Origin: Nonlabens ulvanivorans
GTDB lineage: Bacteria; Bacteroidota; Bacteroidia; Flavobacteriales; Flavobacteriaceae
Length of the DNA: 64,000 bases
Direction of reading: 5' to 3'
NCBI RefSeq assembly: GCF_000755285.1
Contig: NZ_BBMK01000003.1
Location: 186,001-250,000, forward strand
The notes beneath the pieces are model-generated. The model was not told the DNA's origin, made no database searches, and saw only the letters and a list, made by a program, of their open reading frames with translations. Both the position numbers and the translations under genes were made by a program. Positions 55,297 to 64,000 of the stretch are shown here, piece after piece (the stretch's first letter is position 1; each line of letters opens with the position of its first letter).

Positions 55297-56586
55297 ATGT
55301 CAGAAAAAGCTATCTTAGAAATCGATGGGAAAAAATATGAATTCCCAATAATCACTGGAACAGAAAATGAAAAAGCCATAGATATTAAGGCTTTGAGAGG
55401 TGCAACAGGTGGTATTACCACAATAGATCCTGGATATAAAAATACAGGTAGTTGTGAAAGTGCTATTACTTTTCTTAATGGGGGGGAAGAAGGTATTCTT
55501 AGATACCGCGGTTATTCCATTGAAGAACTAGCTGATAAAGCAGATTTCTTAGAAGTAGCATATCTATTGATTTTTGGAGAATTGCCTACACAATCGCAAT
55601 TAGATAAATTTCATGCAGACATTAAAGCAAATTCTCATGTTGATGAGGACGTAAAGAAAATTCTAGATGGTTTTCCTAAGTCTGCTCACCCTATGGGTGT
55701 TCTTTCTTCACTTACTAGTGCCTTAATAGCATTTAACCCTACATCTGTTAATGTAGATAGTGAAGAAGACATGTATAATGCGATTGTTAAAATTATGGGT
55801 AAATTCCCTGTTCTTGTAGCATGGGCATTAAGAAAACGTACAGGACAGCCACTTGATTATGGTGATGATAGTTTAGGCTATGTAGATAACATTCTTAAAA
55901 TGATGTTTAAGAAGCCTAATTCTGAGTATGTCGTGGATCCTATAGTTTCTAAGGCTCTTGATAAATTATTAATCCTACATGCAGATCATGAACAAAACTG
56001 TTCAACCAGTACAGTACGTATTGTTGGGTCTTCTCACGCAGGTTTATTTGCAAGTTTAAGTGCTGGTATTTGTGCACTTTGGGGACCACTACACGGTGGT
56101 GCAAATCAGGCTGTTCTTGAAATGTTAGAAGGTATTAAAGAAGATGGTGGTGATACTAAAAAGTACATGGCCAAAGCAAAAGATAAAAATGATCCATTCC
56201 GTTTAATGGGATTCGGACATAGAGTATATAAGAATTTTGATCCTCGTGCAAAGATTATCAAAGTCGCTGCAGATGATGTTCTTAATTCATTAGGAGTAGA
56301 TGATCCAATTTTAGAAATAGCAAAAGGTCTTGAGAAAGAAGCTCTTGAAGATCCTTACTTTGTTGATCGTAAATTATATCCTAACGTTGATTTTTATTCT
56401 GGTATTATTTACCGCGCAATGGGTATTCCTGTAGAAATGTTTACAGTGATGTTTGCGTTAGGTCGTCTACCAGGGTGGATTGCACAATGGAAAGAAATGC
56501 GTGAAAACAAAGAACCTATCGGTCGTCCACGTCAGGTGTATACTGGTGAAAACTCTAGATCATTTAAAGAAGTGTCTGAAAGATAA
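55297..56586 (+). CDS. gltA: Citrate synthase, 429 aa
   Basis: Condenses acetyl-CoA and oxaloacetate in the TCA cycle. YRGYSIEELADK, the His in SSHAGLFASLSAGICALWGPLHGG (two parts), GFGHRVYKNFDPRA and DVDFYSG with the catalytic Asp are visible, plus the C-terminal GRPRQVYTG. This is the longer, type II-like form. A seven-G run (55480-55486) gives FLNGGEEG for FLNGEEG, while the GGGG in LWGPLH (56082-56085) is unchanged. Two hundred seventy bases separate it from the protease gene; besides the terminator and palindrome they show no gene. Confidence 0.97.
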   Translation: MSEKAILEIDGKKYEFPIITGTENEKAIDIKALRGATGGITTIDPGYKNTGSCESAITFLNGGEEGILRYRGYSIEELADKADFLEVAYLLIFGELPTQSQLDKFHADIKANSHVDEDVKKILDGFPKSAHPMGVLSSLTSALIAFNPTSVNVDSEEDMYNAIVKIMGKFPVLVAWALRKRTGQPLDYGDDSLGYVDNILKMMFKKPNSEYVVDPIVSKALDKLLILHADHEQNCSTSTVRIVGSSHAGLFASLSAGICALWGPLHGGANQAVLEMLEGIKEDGGDTKKYMAKAKDKNDPFRLMGFGHRVYKNFDPRAKIIKVAADDVLNSLGVDDPILEIAKGLEKEALEDPYFVDRKLYPNVDFYSGIIYRAMGIPVEMFTVMFALGRLPGWIAQWKEMRENKEPIGRPRQVYTGENSRSFKEVSER

Positions 56587-56608
56587 TTTTTTAAATTATA
56601 AACTTTTA

Positions 56609-56643
56609 AAAACTCTCTAACGCATTGTGTTAGGGAGTTTTTT
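56609..56643 (+). terminator. Rho-independent terminator after gltA
   Basis: AAACTCTCTAAC pairs with GTTAGGGAGTTT (one G-T) around a seven-base loop, then T tract. Confidence 0.87.
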
Positions 56644-56716
56644 ATTGATAAATAAAGTTGATAAACTCATTGTTAATATCGCAAAAAATAGATTGTTATA
56701 TTATTAAATTCGCAAT

Positions 56717-57637
56717 ATGAATATATTAAATCTTAATGTAATTGACGAGACGTCGCGATTGCGTGCCGTTATACTTGGAACAGCAGCAAGTAATGGTCCA
56801 GTTCCCGCGTTAGAAGATGCATATGACCCTAAATCGCGTGAACATATCCTAGCGGGAACCTATCCTGCAAATGAAGATATGGTTGCCGAAATGGATGCAG
56901 TGAATGCGGTTTTTGAAAAGTATGATGTAAAGGTGTTCCGTCCAACACATATTGAGAATTGCAACCAGATTTTTACCAGAGATATAGGTTTTGTAATAGA
57001 TGATGTTTTTGTTAAAGCAAATATATTACCAGACCGCGAGGAAGAAATAGAAGCGATACAATATGTCATTAATCAAATAAATCCAGATAAGGTTATTAGA
57101 CCACCAGAAGAAGTACATATTGAAGGTGGTGATGTCATGCTACATGGTGAATATATCTTTGTTGGTACCTATCGTGGTGAAGATTATGCAGATTATATCA
57201 TAGCGCGCACAAACGTTGAAGCTATAGACTGGTTAAAAGATACCTTTCCAAATAAAAAAGTCGTTTCCTTCAATTTGAGAAAAGACAATCTTGATCCATA
57301 TAACAACGCATTACATTTGGATTGCTGTTTCCAGCCGGTAGGTGATGGAAAATGCATCATTCATAAGAATGGTTTTTTACAAGAAGAAGAATATCAATAT
57401 TTAGTTGACTTCTTTGGTGAGGAAAACTGTTTTGAGATCACGCAAGAAGAGATGTATTATATGAATTCTAATATTTTTTCTATAGCACCAGATGTCGTGA
57501 TTTCTGAAAAGAATTTTACACGATTGAATACATGGCTGCGCAGTCATGGAATTACGGTAGAAGAAGTTCCCTATGCCGAAATTTCTAAACAAGAAGGCTT
57601 GTTGAGATGTTCTACTTTACCACTAATAAGAGATTAA
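56717..57637 (+). CDS. Dimethylarginine dimethylaminohydrolase/amidinotransferase family protein, 306 aa
   Basis: Alpha/beta propeller of the guanidino-modifying superfamily. FTRDIGF (about residues 87-93), EGGDVM (about 137-142), HLDCCF with the active His (about 196-201) and a catalytic Cys298 in LLRCST are in place. Members hydrolyse or transfer the guanidino group of arginine-like substrates. The DDAH-like versus arginine deiminase-like assignment cannot be settled from sequence. Its stop overlaps the next start (TAATG), so it works with the CtlX-like enzyme. Confidence 0.82.
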   Translation: MNILNLNVIDETSRLRAVILGTAASNGPVPALEDAYDPKSREHILAGTYPANEDMVAEMDAVNAVFEKYDVKVFRPTHIENCNQIFTRDIGFVIDDVFVKANILPDREEEIEAIQYVINQINPDKVIRPPEEVHIEGGDVMLHGEYIFVGTYRGEDYADYIIARTNVEAIDWLKDTFPNKKVVSFNLRKDNLDPYNNALHLDCCFQPVGDGKCIIHKNGFLQEEEYQYLVDFFGEENCFEITQEEMYYMNSNIFSIAPDVVISEKNFTRLNTWLRSHGITVEEVPYAEISKQEGLLRCSTLPLIRD

Positions 57638-58578
57638 TGAAACAAATTACAGATACGGTTTTTATGGTAAGACCGATACAGTTCCGTTTAAATGAGCAAA
57701 CAGCTGTTAATAATTATTACCAAGATCAAGAGGCAGATCAACGTATTAAAAATGATGTCGCAAATAATAAAGCTCAAGATGAGTTTGACGCTTTCACAAC
57801 TGCGTTAAAAAACAAGGGAATCAATGTGATCATTATTTCAGACGATGAAAAGAATGATACACCAGATTCAATTTTTCCTAATAACTGGATTTCTACACAT
57901 CAAAATGGTGACATAGCTCTTTATCCCATGTTTGCAGAAAACCGACGCTTAGAACGCAGACCAGAGGTTTTAGACACGCTAGAGAAAGAAGGATTTAGTA
58001 TCGCAAACATTATAGACTATACTAGTGCAGAGGATGAAGGATTTTTTCTAGAAGGAACTGGTAGTTTATTACTGGATCGAGTAAATAAAAAAGCTTATTG
58101 TAGCATATCGCCACGTGCAGATGAAGAGCTGTTTATTGAGTTTTGTGAAGATTTTGAATACACACCTGTAATATTTACAGCTTATCAAACGGTAGAAGAT
58201 AAGAGATTACCCATCTATCATACTAACGTGATGATGGCACTAGGAGAAAATTATGCGGTTATTTGTTTAGACTGCATAGATGATAAAAAAGAACGCAAAA
58301 GTGTGCTTTATCACCTCAAAGAAACTGGCAAAGAAGTCATAACCATAACTGAAAAGCAAGTAAATGCTTTTGCAGGTAATATGATGCAAGTTCATAATAG
58401 CGCTGGAGAAAAATTACTCGTTATGAGTGATCAGGCTTATCAATCCTTAACTGTTGAGCAAATTAAAAAGCTAGAAAAGTATAACGAAATTTTGCATCCG
58501 TCTATTGAAACTATTGAGACTTTAGGTGGTGGATCGGTGAGATGTATGATGGCTGAGGTGTTTTTACCAAAAGCATAA
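57637..58578 (+). CDS. ctlX: Citrulline utilisation hydrolase CtlX-like, 313 aa
   Basis: Same superfamily as its upstream neighbour. TDTVFMVRPIQFRLNEQT near the start, DSIFPNNWISTHQNGDIALYPMF in two parts, EGTGSLLLDRVNKKAYC, YHTNVMMALG with the His, and Cys303 in GGGSVRCMMAEVF fit the CtlX group as I know it. CtlX is thought to act on citrulline; the substrate here is inferred from family resemblance and the neighbouring gene. Start at the methionine overlapping the upstream stop. Confidence 0.85.
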   Translation: MKQITDTVFMVRPIQFRLNEQTAVNNYYQDQEADQRIKNDVANNKAQDEFDAFTTALKNKGINVIIISDDEKNDTPDSIFPNNWISTHQNGDIALYPMFAENRRLERRPEVLDTLEKEGFSIANIIDYTSAEDEGFFLEGTGSLLLDRVNKKAYCSISPRADEELFIEFCEDFEYTPVIFTAYQTVEDKRLPIYHTNVMMALGENYAVICLDCIDDKKERKSVLYHLKETGKEVITITEKQVNAFAGNMMQVHNSAGEKLLVMSDQAYQSLTVEQIKKLEKYNEILHPSIETIETLGGGSVRCMMAEVFLPKA

Positions 58579-58595
58579 TCAGCACTTAATCAGTA

Positions 58596-58631
58596 TAAAA
58601 AAAGGGTAGAAGTGTATTCTACTCTTTTTTA
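58596..58631. terminator. Bidirectional terminator between ctlX and the SDR gene
   Basis: AAAAAGGGTAGAA pairs with TTCTACTCTTTTT (one G-T) around a short loop, with A tract before and T tract after. It serves the two convergent genes. Confidence 0.8.
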
Positions 58632-58633
58632 TT

Positions 58634-60057
58634 TTATCCTTTTGCAATACGCCTGATCATTCCTGCAAAAATAAAGTAGTGAAACGGCAGCATAGAATAC
58701 CAATACAAACGTCCCCATATACCTCGCGGTCTGAAAGTAGCGGTTTGATGAATGATGTTATCATCATCAATTTCAAATTCTAACCATGCCTCTCCAGGAA
58801 CGCGCATTTCTGCAAATAGAAGTAATCTTTTTTCTTTTTTATCGGCCACTAGGACTCTCCAAAAGTCTAAAGAATCTCCTGCATAGATTGTGTTAACATT
58901 TGTGCGGCCACGGCGCAGTCCTACACCACCCATAAGTTTATCTACATAGCCTCTTATTTTCCATAAAAAGGTAGCATAATAATATCCATTCTTACCACCA
59001 ATAGACCAGATGCGTTCTAGCGCGGCATCTGGATCGTCTGTTTTTAATTCTTGTGCATCTTTTAAGCATCCATAGCTAGGAACTTGTTTGTATTTATTGA
59101 GGTTGAGTTTAAATCGACCGCTTACCATAGAGTCTTTCCAGCTACTCGCTACTTGGTTTTGCTCAATTTTGGCAAAAGCCATGTTTAATGCCTCTTCATA
59201 ACTGTATAATTGAATCCCTAGTTTTTCTCTTAAATCATTAGGTTGCGCAACTACTTCAATCGCCATACTGTTCACTAGATTTTGTGCTAGTTTATAAGAT
59301 GTGCTGGTGACAAAGTATAACCAGTATGAACTCAGTTTAGGAGTCATGATGGGAACGGTAAGGATGTACAGTTTTATTTTACGCATTTTAGCATAACGTG
59401 TCATCATTTCCTTGTATGTCAGAACATCTTTACCACCTATATCATAACTATGATTGTAGCATCTTGACGACCTAGAACACCAGTTAGGTAACTCATTACA
59501 TTACGTATCGCAATAGGGTGCGTTTTTGTGTTGACCCATTTAGGCGTGATCATTAAAGGCAGTTTTTCACACAAATCACGCACTATTTCAAAAGATGAAC
59601 TTCCGCTACCTACAATAATTCCTGCTCTTAATACTGTCACTGAAGATTTTGCTGTGTAGAGAAGATCTTCAACACGCTTTCGCGAAAGCAAATGTTTACT
59701 AAGTTTATCTTCATTAACAATTCCCGATAAATAAATAATTTGTTTACAATTCGTATTATTAATGAGTTGCACAAAATTCATTGCACTTTCTGCTTCCATG
59801 GTGTCAAAACTCTCTGTGCTACTGCTCATAGAATGAATGAGGTAATAGGCGGCATCTATGTTTTGAGGAAGCTCTTGTTGTGGTTTCAAGTTTAAAAAAT
59901 CAATTTCTATAATCTCAATTTGATCTTTAATCTCTTGTGGGACGGATAGTCGAGCAGCACTGCGTACTGCACAGATTACTTCATGATCTTGTTTAAGTAG
60001 TTCATATAATAATCTTATACCTATGTAACCGTTTGCGCCTGTGAGTAAAACTTTCAT
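58634..60057 (-). CDS. NAD(P)-binding SDR protein with C-terminal DUF2867 domain (frame interrupted), about 474 aa
   Basis: N-terminal Rossmann domain MKVLLTGANGYIGIRLL (GxxGxxG) of the atypical SDR type, with DAAYYLIHSMSSS and LSGIV; C-terminal DUF2867 domain (RIWSIGGKNGYYYATFLW, RRGRTNVNTIYAGDSLDFWRV in parts, RGIWGRLYWYSMLPFH near the end). The frame breaks at 59459. One more base (GCC TAC for GC TAC) gives GRQDAYNHSYDIGGKDVLTYKEMM and a continuous 474 residues. The near-exact palindrome at 59675-59690 is read in frame as LSRKRVED. Function unknown; it is followed by the convergent terminator. Confidence 0.85.
59675..59690. repeat. Dispersed palindrome, near-exact, inside the SDR gene
   Basis: CGCTTTCGCGAAAGCA; only the last base differs from the consensus. 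Confidence 0.85.
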
Positions 60058-60119
60058 ATTTGAAAGATAAGGTGCAATTGTATGGTATTTCTACATGGAT
60101 TTGTTAAAAGAGATTTGTA

Positions 60120-60169
60120 TAAAAAACTTACCATCTTAAAATTGCTGCAACAATTCTAAAATGGTAAGT
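60120..60169 (-). terminator. Terminator of the permease-aminopeptidase gene
   Basis: On the minus strand an imperfect 19-bp stem (two mismatches; outer arms ACTTACCAT and ATGGTAAGT at 60126-60134 and 60161-60169) is followed by TTTTTTAT. It lies in the 139-base gap before the SDR gene, which shows no gene. Confidence 0.8.
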
Positions 60170-60196
60170 AGTAAAATACTCTAATCAATAATCTGT

Positions 60197-63100
60197 CTAT
60201 TCCTTTTCTGCTGTGCTCGATGTTTTTTCAGAAAGTTTAGATCTGTTGTCGTTACTGTTTCTATCAATCAATTTGTTGTATGGATCGATACCGGCTTCTA
60301 CAGGTTTCGTATTAACTATGATGTCAAAAGTGTTTGATATTTCAGTCACTTTTAACTTCTTTAAGTAAAGGACTTTTTCCACTCCAGTGTCCTCGTCTAC
60401 TTCACCAAATATACCTACCTCAATATAATCTGCAAGTGGTAATGACTGTAATGCTTTAGTCTTACCTTTTGGCATGAAAGTCAGGCTGTCACCAGCGATG
60501 TTTTTGTAAACAGACTTTCCTTTCTCGTTGGAACGATACTTGATTACTTGAGCATCTAGTGTTACAAGATATTTACCATCTGGTAATTCTTGATAGGTAG
60601 CATCTTTTACTTTGTTGTTGTACAAGGTAATAGTTTCAAACATGTCAGTTATCAAGTATTGTAATGAGTCTGGTGTGACTGCTTTAATGTCATTTACAAA
60701 CTCTGTTGCAACTGGATAAGGAGCTCCTTTGAATTGATGCTTTTCTGCAAATCTTTTTATGACAGCATTAAACTTCTCATCACCTAGGTAGTCACTCATG
60801 GCATATAGTACTAAAGAACCTTTTTGATAATGGATGTATTGTTGGTTCTCATTATACATTAATGGATTCTCTTTGATTTGCTCTGTAGTTCTACCTAATA
60901 GGTAACCATCCATAGCCTCTTTAAGGAATTTGCGCATTTGCTCTTTGCCATTTGCTTTTTCGAGAACTTTAAGAGAGCTATACTCAGATAGACTTTCAGA
61001 GAGTAATGTTGCCCCCCCTTTTGCATTTGCACCAATTACTTGATGTGCCCACACTGATGTGCAAGCTCGTGAGCAGTTATACTGAAAGGGTAATCAACAG
61101 CATCTTTATCCTCATCATCAACGTCTGCAATAAAGCCTATCGCCTCACTAAATGGAATAGTGTTAGGGAAAGCCTGTGCAAAACCACCACCAGTTCTAGG
61201 GAACTCGATAATACGAGCCTGTCTGTGCTGGTATGGTGTGTAGCTATCATTATAATAATCTAATCCATCTTTTAATCCATTCATCATGCGGTCTACATTG
61301 TAATCATGGTCTGGATGATAATAGATTTCTAATTTCACACCATCATGTTCATCTCTCTTAACATCATAACGACCGCTTAGGAATGCATAGAAATTGAGGA
61401 TTTTAGAATCCATTTTATAGTTGAAATATTTACGCCCATCTTCTTCCCATTCTTTGATGAGATATCCTGGTGCAATGGCAATTTGATCGCTTGAAGTACT
61501 TACCGTTGCTTCAAAGTCTATCCAGTCACTATTACCACCTATGTAATTATTATCTCTTGCGCCTGGAGCATCTGGTGCTGGAAGACGATCTTTAGGAGCT
61601 AACTCATATTTCTTACGTATTTGTGTGTTACGTATTTCGAACTGATCACTATATCCTATAGAAGGAAAAATACTGTTATTAATAAAGGTACCATTATCAA
61701 CTACAGGAGAGTTATTGTCAAAGAAAGTATTCGGCTTATTCTCAGTCTCAAACTTCATGATAAGAGTATCGCCTGGTTGTAACGCCTTTTTAAATTGATA
61801 CATGCGGTAATTGTAATCCTCAAAATCTTTGACGATATCACTTTCTAGATCTAGAGTAATTTCTGTAGGTCTATCTGGATAATTAACGTGTAAGGTGTCA
61901 ATAGCGACATCAGTTTGATTAACTAGTGTGTAAGTAGCTCCAGCTTTAAAATCACGAGTGTCTGGAAAGATATCCATAAAGGTATTTACTGCAACTAATC
62001 GAGGTTGAGGTGCTTTACCGTACTTACTCAAGTCCTTTTCATAATTTACTTGTAGTTCCTCTTGCTCTTTACCGGAGATTTGTTCATTGTCTAAATTATT
62101 AACTTTCCATATATAACCACCTATGGCAAAGAATCCTAGTAATGAAAGGGCCATTACAGCGATGATTGATTTTGACAATCGTGCTTTTGCAAATGCAATA
62201 CGTTCTTTCATAGAAGTTCCCATACCACGACGGTAGAATAACACCGCAAGAGCAAATAATGCAATACCTAACAGCATCCAATAAACTCTATAAGTAAAGT
62301 ATTTCCCTAATCCACTTCCATATCCGTTCATGTCACTAGGACTAGGTGAACCAGCACCTTGGTTAAATATAAACTGTCCTTGCTCTACACCTATGGCTCC
62401 TAATAGTGGAGGAATACCGATGGCAAGAACTAATAATACTATTAAACCAACCCATTTATTTTTAATCAGTGTGTGAATTAACAATGACATCATAATCCAA
62501 GGAATGAAATCCCAGATATTGATTACATAAAGATCAAAAAGATATAGAGGTAACTCAAACTCAAAGAAACCATTGTAAGCCTGAATGATAATACCACTCA
62601 AGATCACGATCAATAGAATGGTGGCAACCATGACTACCATAGCTATAAACTTTGATAATAACATGGTCCAGTTTCTGGTAGGAGTCGCATCTACTAATTG
62701 ATTAATGTGAGCCGCTTTTGCACGGTCTAGTATTAATCCAGTATATAAATATATAAGTAGGTAAGCAAACGTACTGAAGATACCACCAGCAAATTGTAAC
62801 ATCACCCAAGTTTTAGGTAAAATATCGGTTCCGTATTGTTGTCCGGTGATTAACATGGTCAATAATGAAAATGCAAATGCCACAGAAGCTATTATGATGA
62901 AAGGCCATCCTTTTACAATGTATGCGATGTCAGATTTTGCAATTATCCAAGCTGTTTTAAGCTGTCCAAAAAAGGATAAGTCTTGAGTAGCTGGTGGCAT
63001 TACAACTTTAGTTATCGTTCCAAAATTCTTTTTAGTGACACGTTGTGCTTTGGTTTTTGCTAGTGATAAGCTTGTCGGGTTTTGTGAAAAATTAAAAGCA

Positions 63101-63888
63101 AATAGAACACCAATAAAAACAAGTAACGATATGCCTAACCAGATTAACCTATTATATAGTAAAGTCCCAGTGATAGGTATTAATTGCGTGCTTTGTTCTT
63201 CTGGAGTCCAGTATTTGATCTGACTGTAAGTGGCGCTATCACCAGTAGGTTCTAGTAATTCTACCCAGTAAGAATCATCCATAGTAGGTACACTAGATCC
63301 TGCTGCAAATTGTAATATGATCATTACCAATACAAACATGAAACCTATATTGACATTTCTTAAAAATGCAGTAATTGCAAATACAATAGCACCATAAAAG
63401 AATACATTAGGAATAATGTAAACTAAAAATGGTTGTAGATAGTTCATGATTTTAAATGGACCAACTAACTCTTCATTTGCACCTGGTAAATAAAAACCTA
63501 AGGTGATTCCTATTAAACTAGCAATGATGATCAATAAGGTCATCGTCATACCAGCACTAAATTTTGCTAGTAAATAATTCCATTTAGTTAAAGGGTAAGA
63601 ATAAAGCACATTGTGCATGTTGTTCTTAAAGTCACGCTGTATTGTTCCTCCTATAATAGAAGGGATTAATAGATAAGTAAGTATAGCAAAAAAGCCTAAT
63701 AGACTATAGATACCTACCGCTCCATTTAATTTAATCGCACTTGTTACAGTTACATTATCACTATCAAAAACACCTACCGCAAGTGCAGATATTAATAAGG
63801 ATAATAGAAATAAAACAGCTGCGTATATGTAAAAAAGTGGTTTCTTAAACCAGGTTTTTACTTCGTGTGTATATATTGTTGAGAACAT
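60197..63888 (-). CDS. ABC transporter permease fused to M1 family aminopeptidase (frame interrupted), about 1230 aa
   Basis: N-terminal half (about residues 1-560): ABC-2-type permease with about 12 membrane helices. C-terminal half: periplasmic/extracytoplasmic M1 peptidase with HELAH (first His 940) and E in LLSESLSEYSSL, followed by a charged tail. The frame breaks at 61052, where HQCGHIK meets a stop. One more base (TGG TGG) gives HELAHQWWAHQVIGANAKG, the expected gluzincin segment. The seven-C run at 61012-61018 gives AKGGATLL for AKGATLL. Upstream ends the ATPase gene. Known family layout in Bacteroidota; substrate of the transporter unknown. Confidence 0.9.
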
Positions 63889-63890
63889 GA

Positions 63891-64000
63891 TTATGCGATT
63901 TCAGTTTCAGCAATAACTTGTCGTTGCTTAAAGTAGTAAAATAAACGTCTTCTAGTGTTGGTTCTGCTTTCGCGAAAGCGTCACCAGGAGAAACCTCTCC
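63891..64000 (-). CDS. ABC transporter ATP-binding protein, C-terminal end (partial, frame interrupted)
   Basis: Reading the minus strand gives EVSPGDAFAKAEPTLEDVYF and, after one extra T in the AAAA run at 63938-63941, YYFKQRQVIAETEIA and a stop at 63891-63893. PTLEDVYF is the usual C-terminal signature of ABC ATPases of this type. Two bases before the permease-peptidase start, so they form a transport pair. The near-exact palindrome (63965-63980) codes for AFAKA. Only about 36 codons are inside the window. Confidence 0.75.
63965..63980. repeat. Dispersed palindrome, near-exact, inside the ABC ATPase gene
   Basis: TGCTTTCGCGAAAGCG; only the outermost base differs from the consensus; in frame as AFAKA. 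Confidence 0.85.

Overview
The window is chromosomal DNA of a member of the Bacteroidota, most likely a marine Flavobacteriaceae bacterium. The grounds are low G+C, a SusC/SusD pair, a secreted protease with a C-terminal type IX sorting tail, lipoproteins, a flavobacterial permease-M1 aminopeptidase fusion, the gene order rpsL-rpsG-fusA-rpsJ running directly into the S10/spc/alpha ribosomal cluster without tuf, and a promoter of the TTG-N19-TAnnTTTG type before rpsL. I do not name a genus.

Layout. 1-2.5 kb: 3' part of valS. 2.6-9.5 kb: membrane lipid genes (psd, cdsA) with an acyl-CoA-binding protein and a LUD protein, then ftsH, rsfS, birA, an SRPBCC protein and pyrE. 9.5-16.4 kb: Nudix hydrolase, lipoprotein, M14 peptidase, coaD and ddl (overlapping minus-strand genes), then amidase, PASTA protein and an RluD-type synthase. 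16.5-22.8 kb: yaaA, radC, a polysaccharide-deacetylase-like protein, a HAD phosphatase, rarA, rhomboid protease and rlmB. 22.8-30.1 kb: lipoprotein-susD-susC and a POTRA/beta-barrel outer membrane protein. 30.2-47.1 kb: translation operon from rpsL to rplQ, including secY, infA, rpmJ and rpoA. 47.2-58.6 kb: carA, eno, a large secreted metalloprotease, gltA, and two overlapping guanidino-modifying enzymes (DDAH-like and CtlX-like). 58.6-64 kb: an SDR protein, the permease-M1 aminopeptidase fusion and the end of its ABC ATPase.

Two window-wide signals stand out. The first is a dispersed 16-bp palindrome, CGCTTTCGCGAAAGCG, present at 12 sites as exact or near-exact copies, both inside coding sequence and beside terminators. 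A variant with a TGCG loop forms a perfect 17-bp stem between rpsJ and rplC. The second is 19 runs of exactly seven G (or C) plus two runs of six. In almost every conserved protein they hit, the run adds one glycine (or proline) where the family needs only GGGG. In one terminator the C arm has seven bases while its partner G arm has four.

Besides these there are about 20 single- or double-base frame breaks in essential genes (rplN, rpsM, eno, cdsA, rarA and others). Together they point to a base-calling or assembly problem at short homopolymers rather than to real gene decay, so frame-interrupted genes are annotated here as intact genes with a noted break. I found no CRISPR array, tRNA, rRNA, insertion sequence or prophage.
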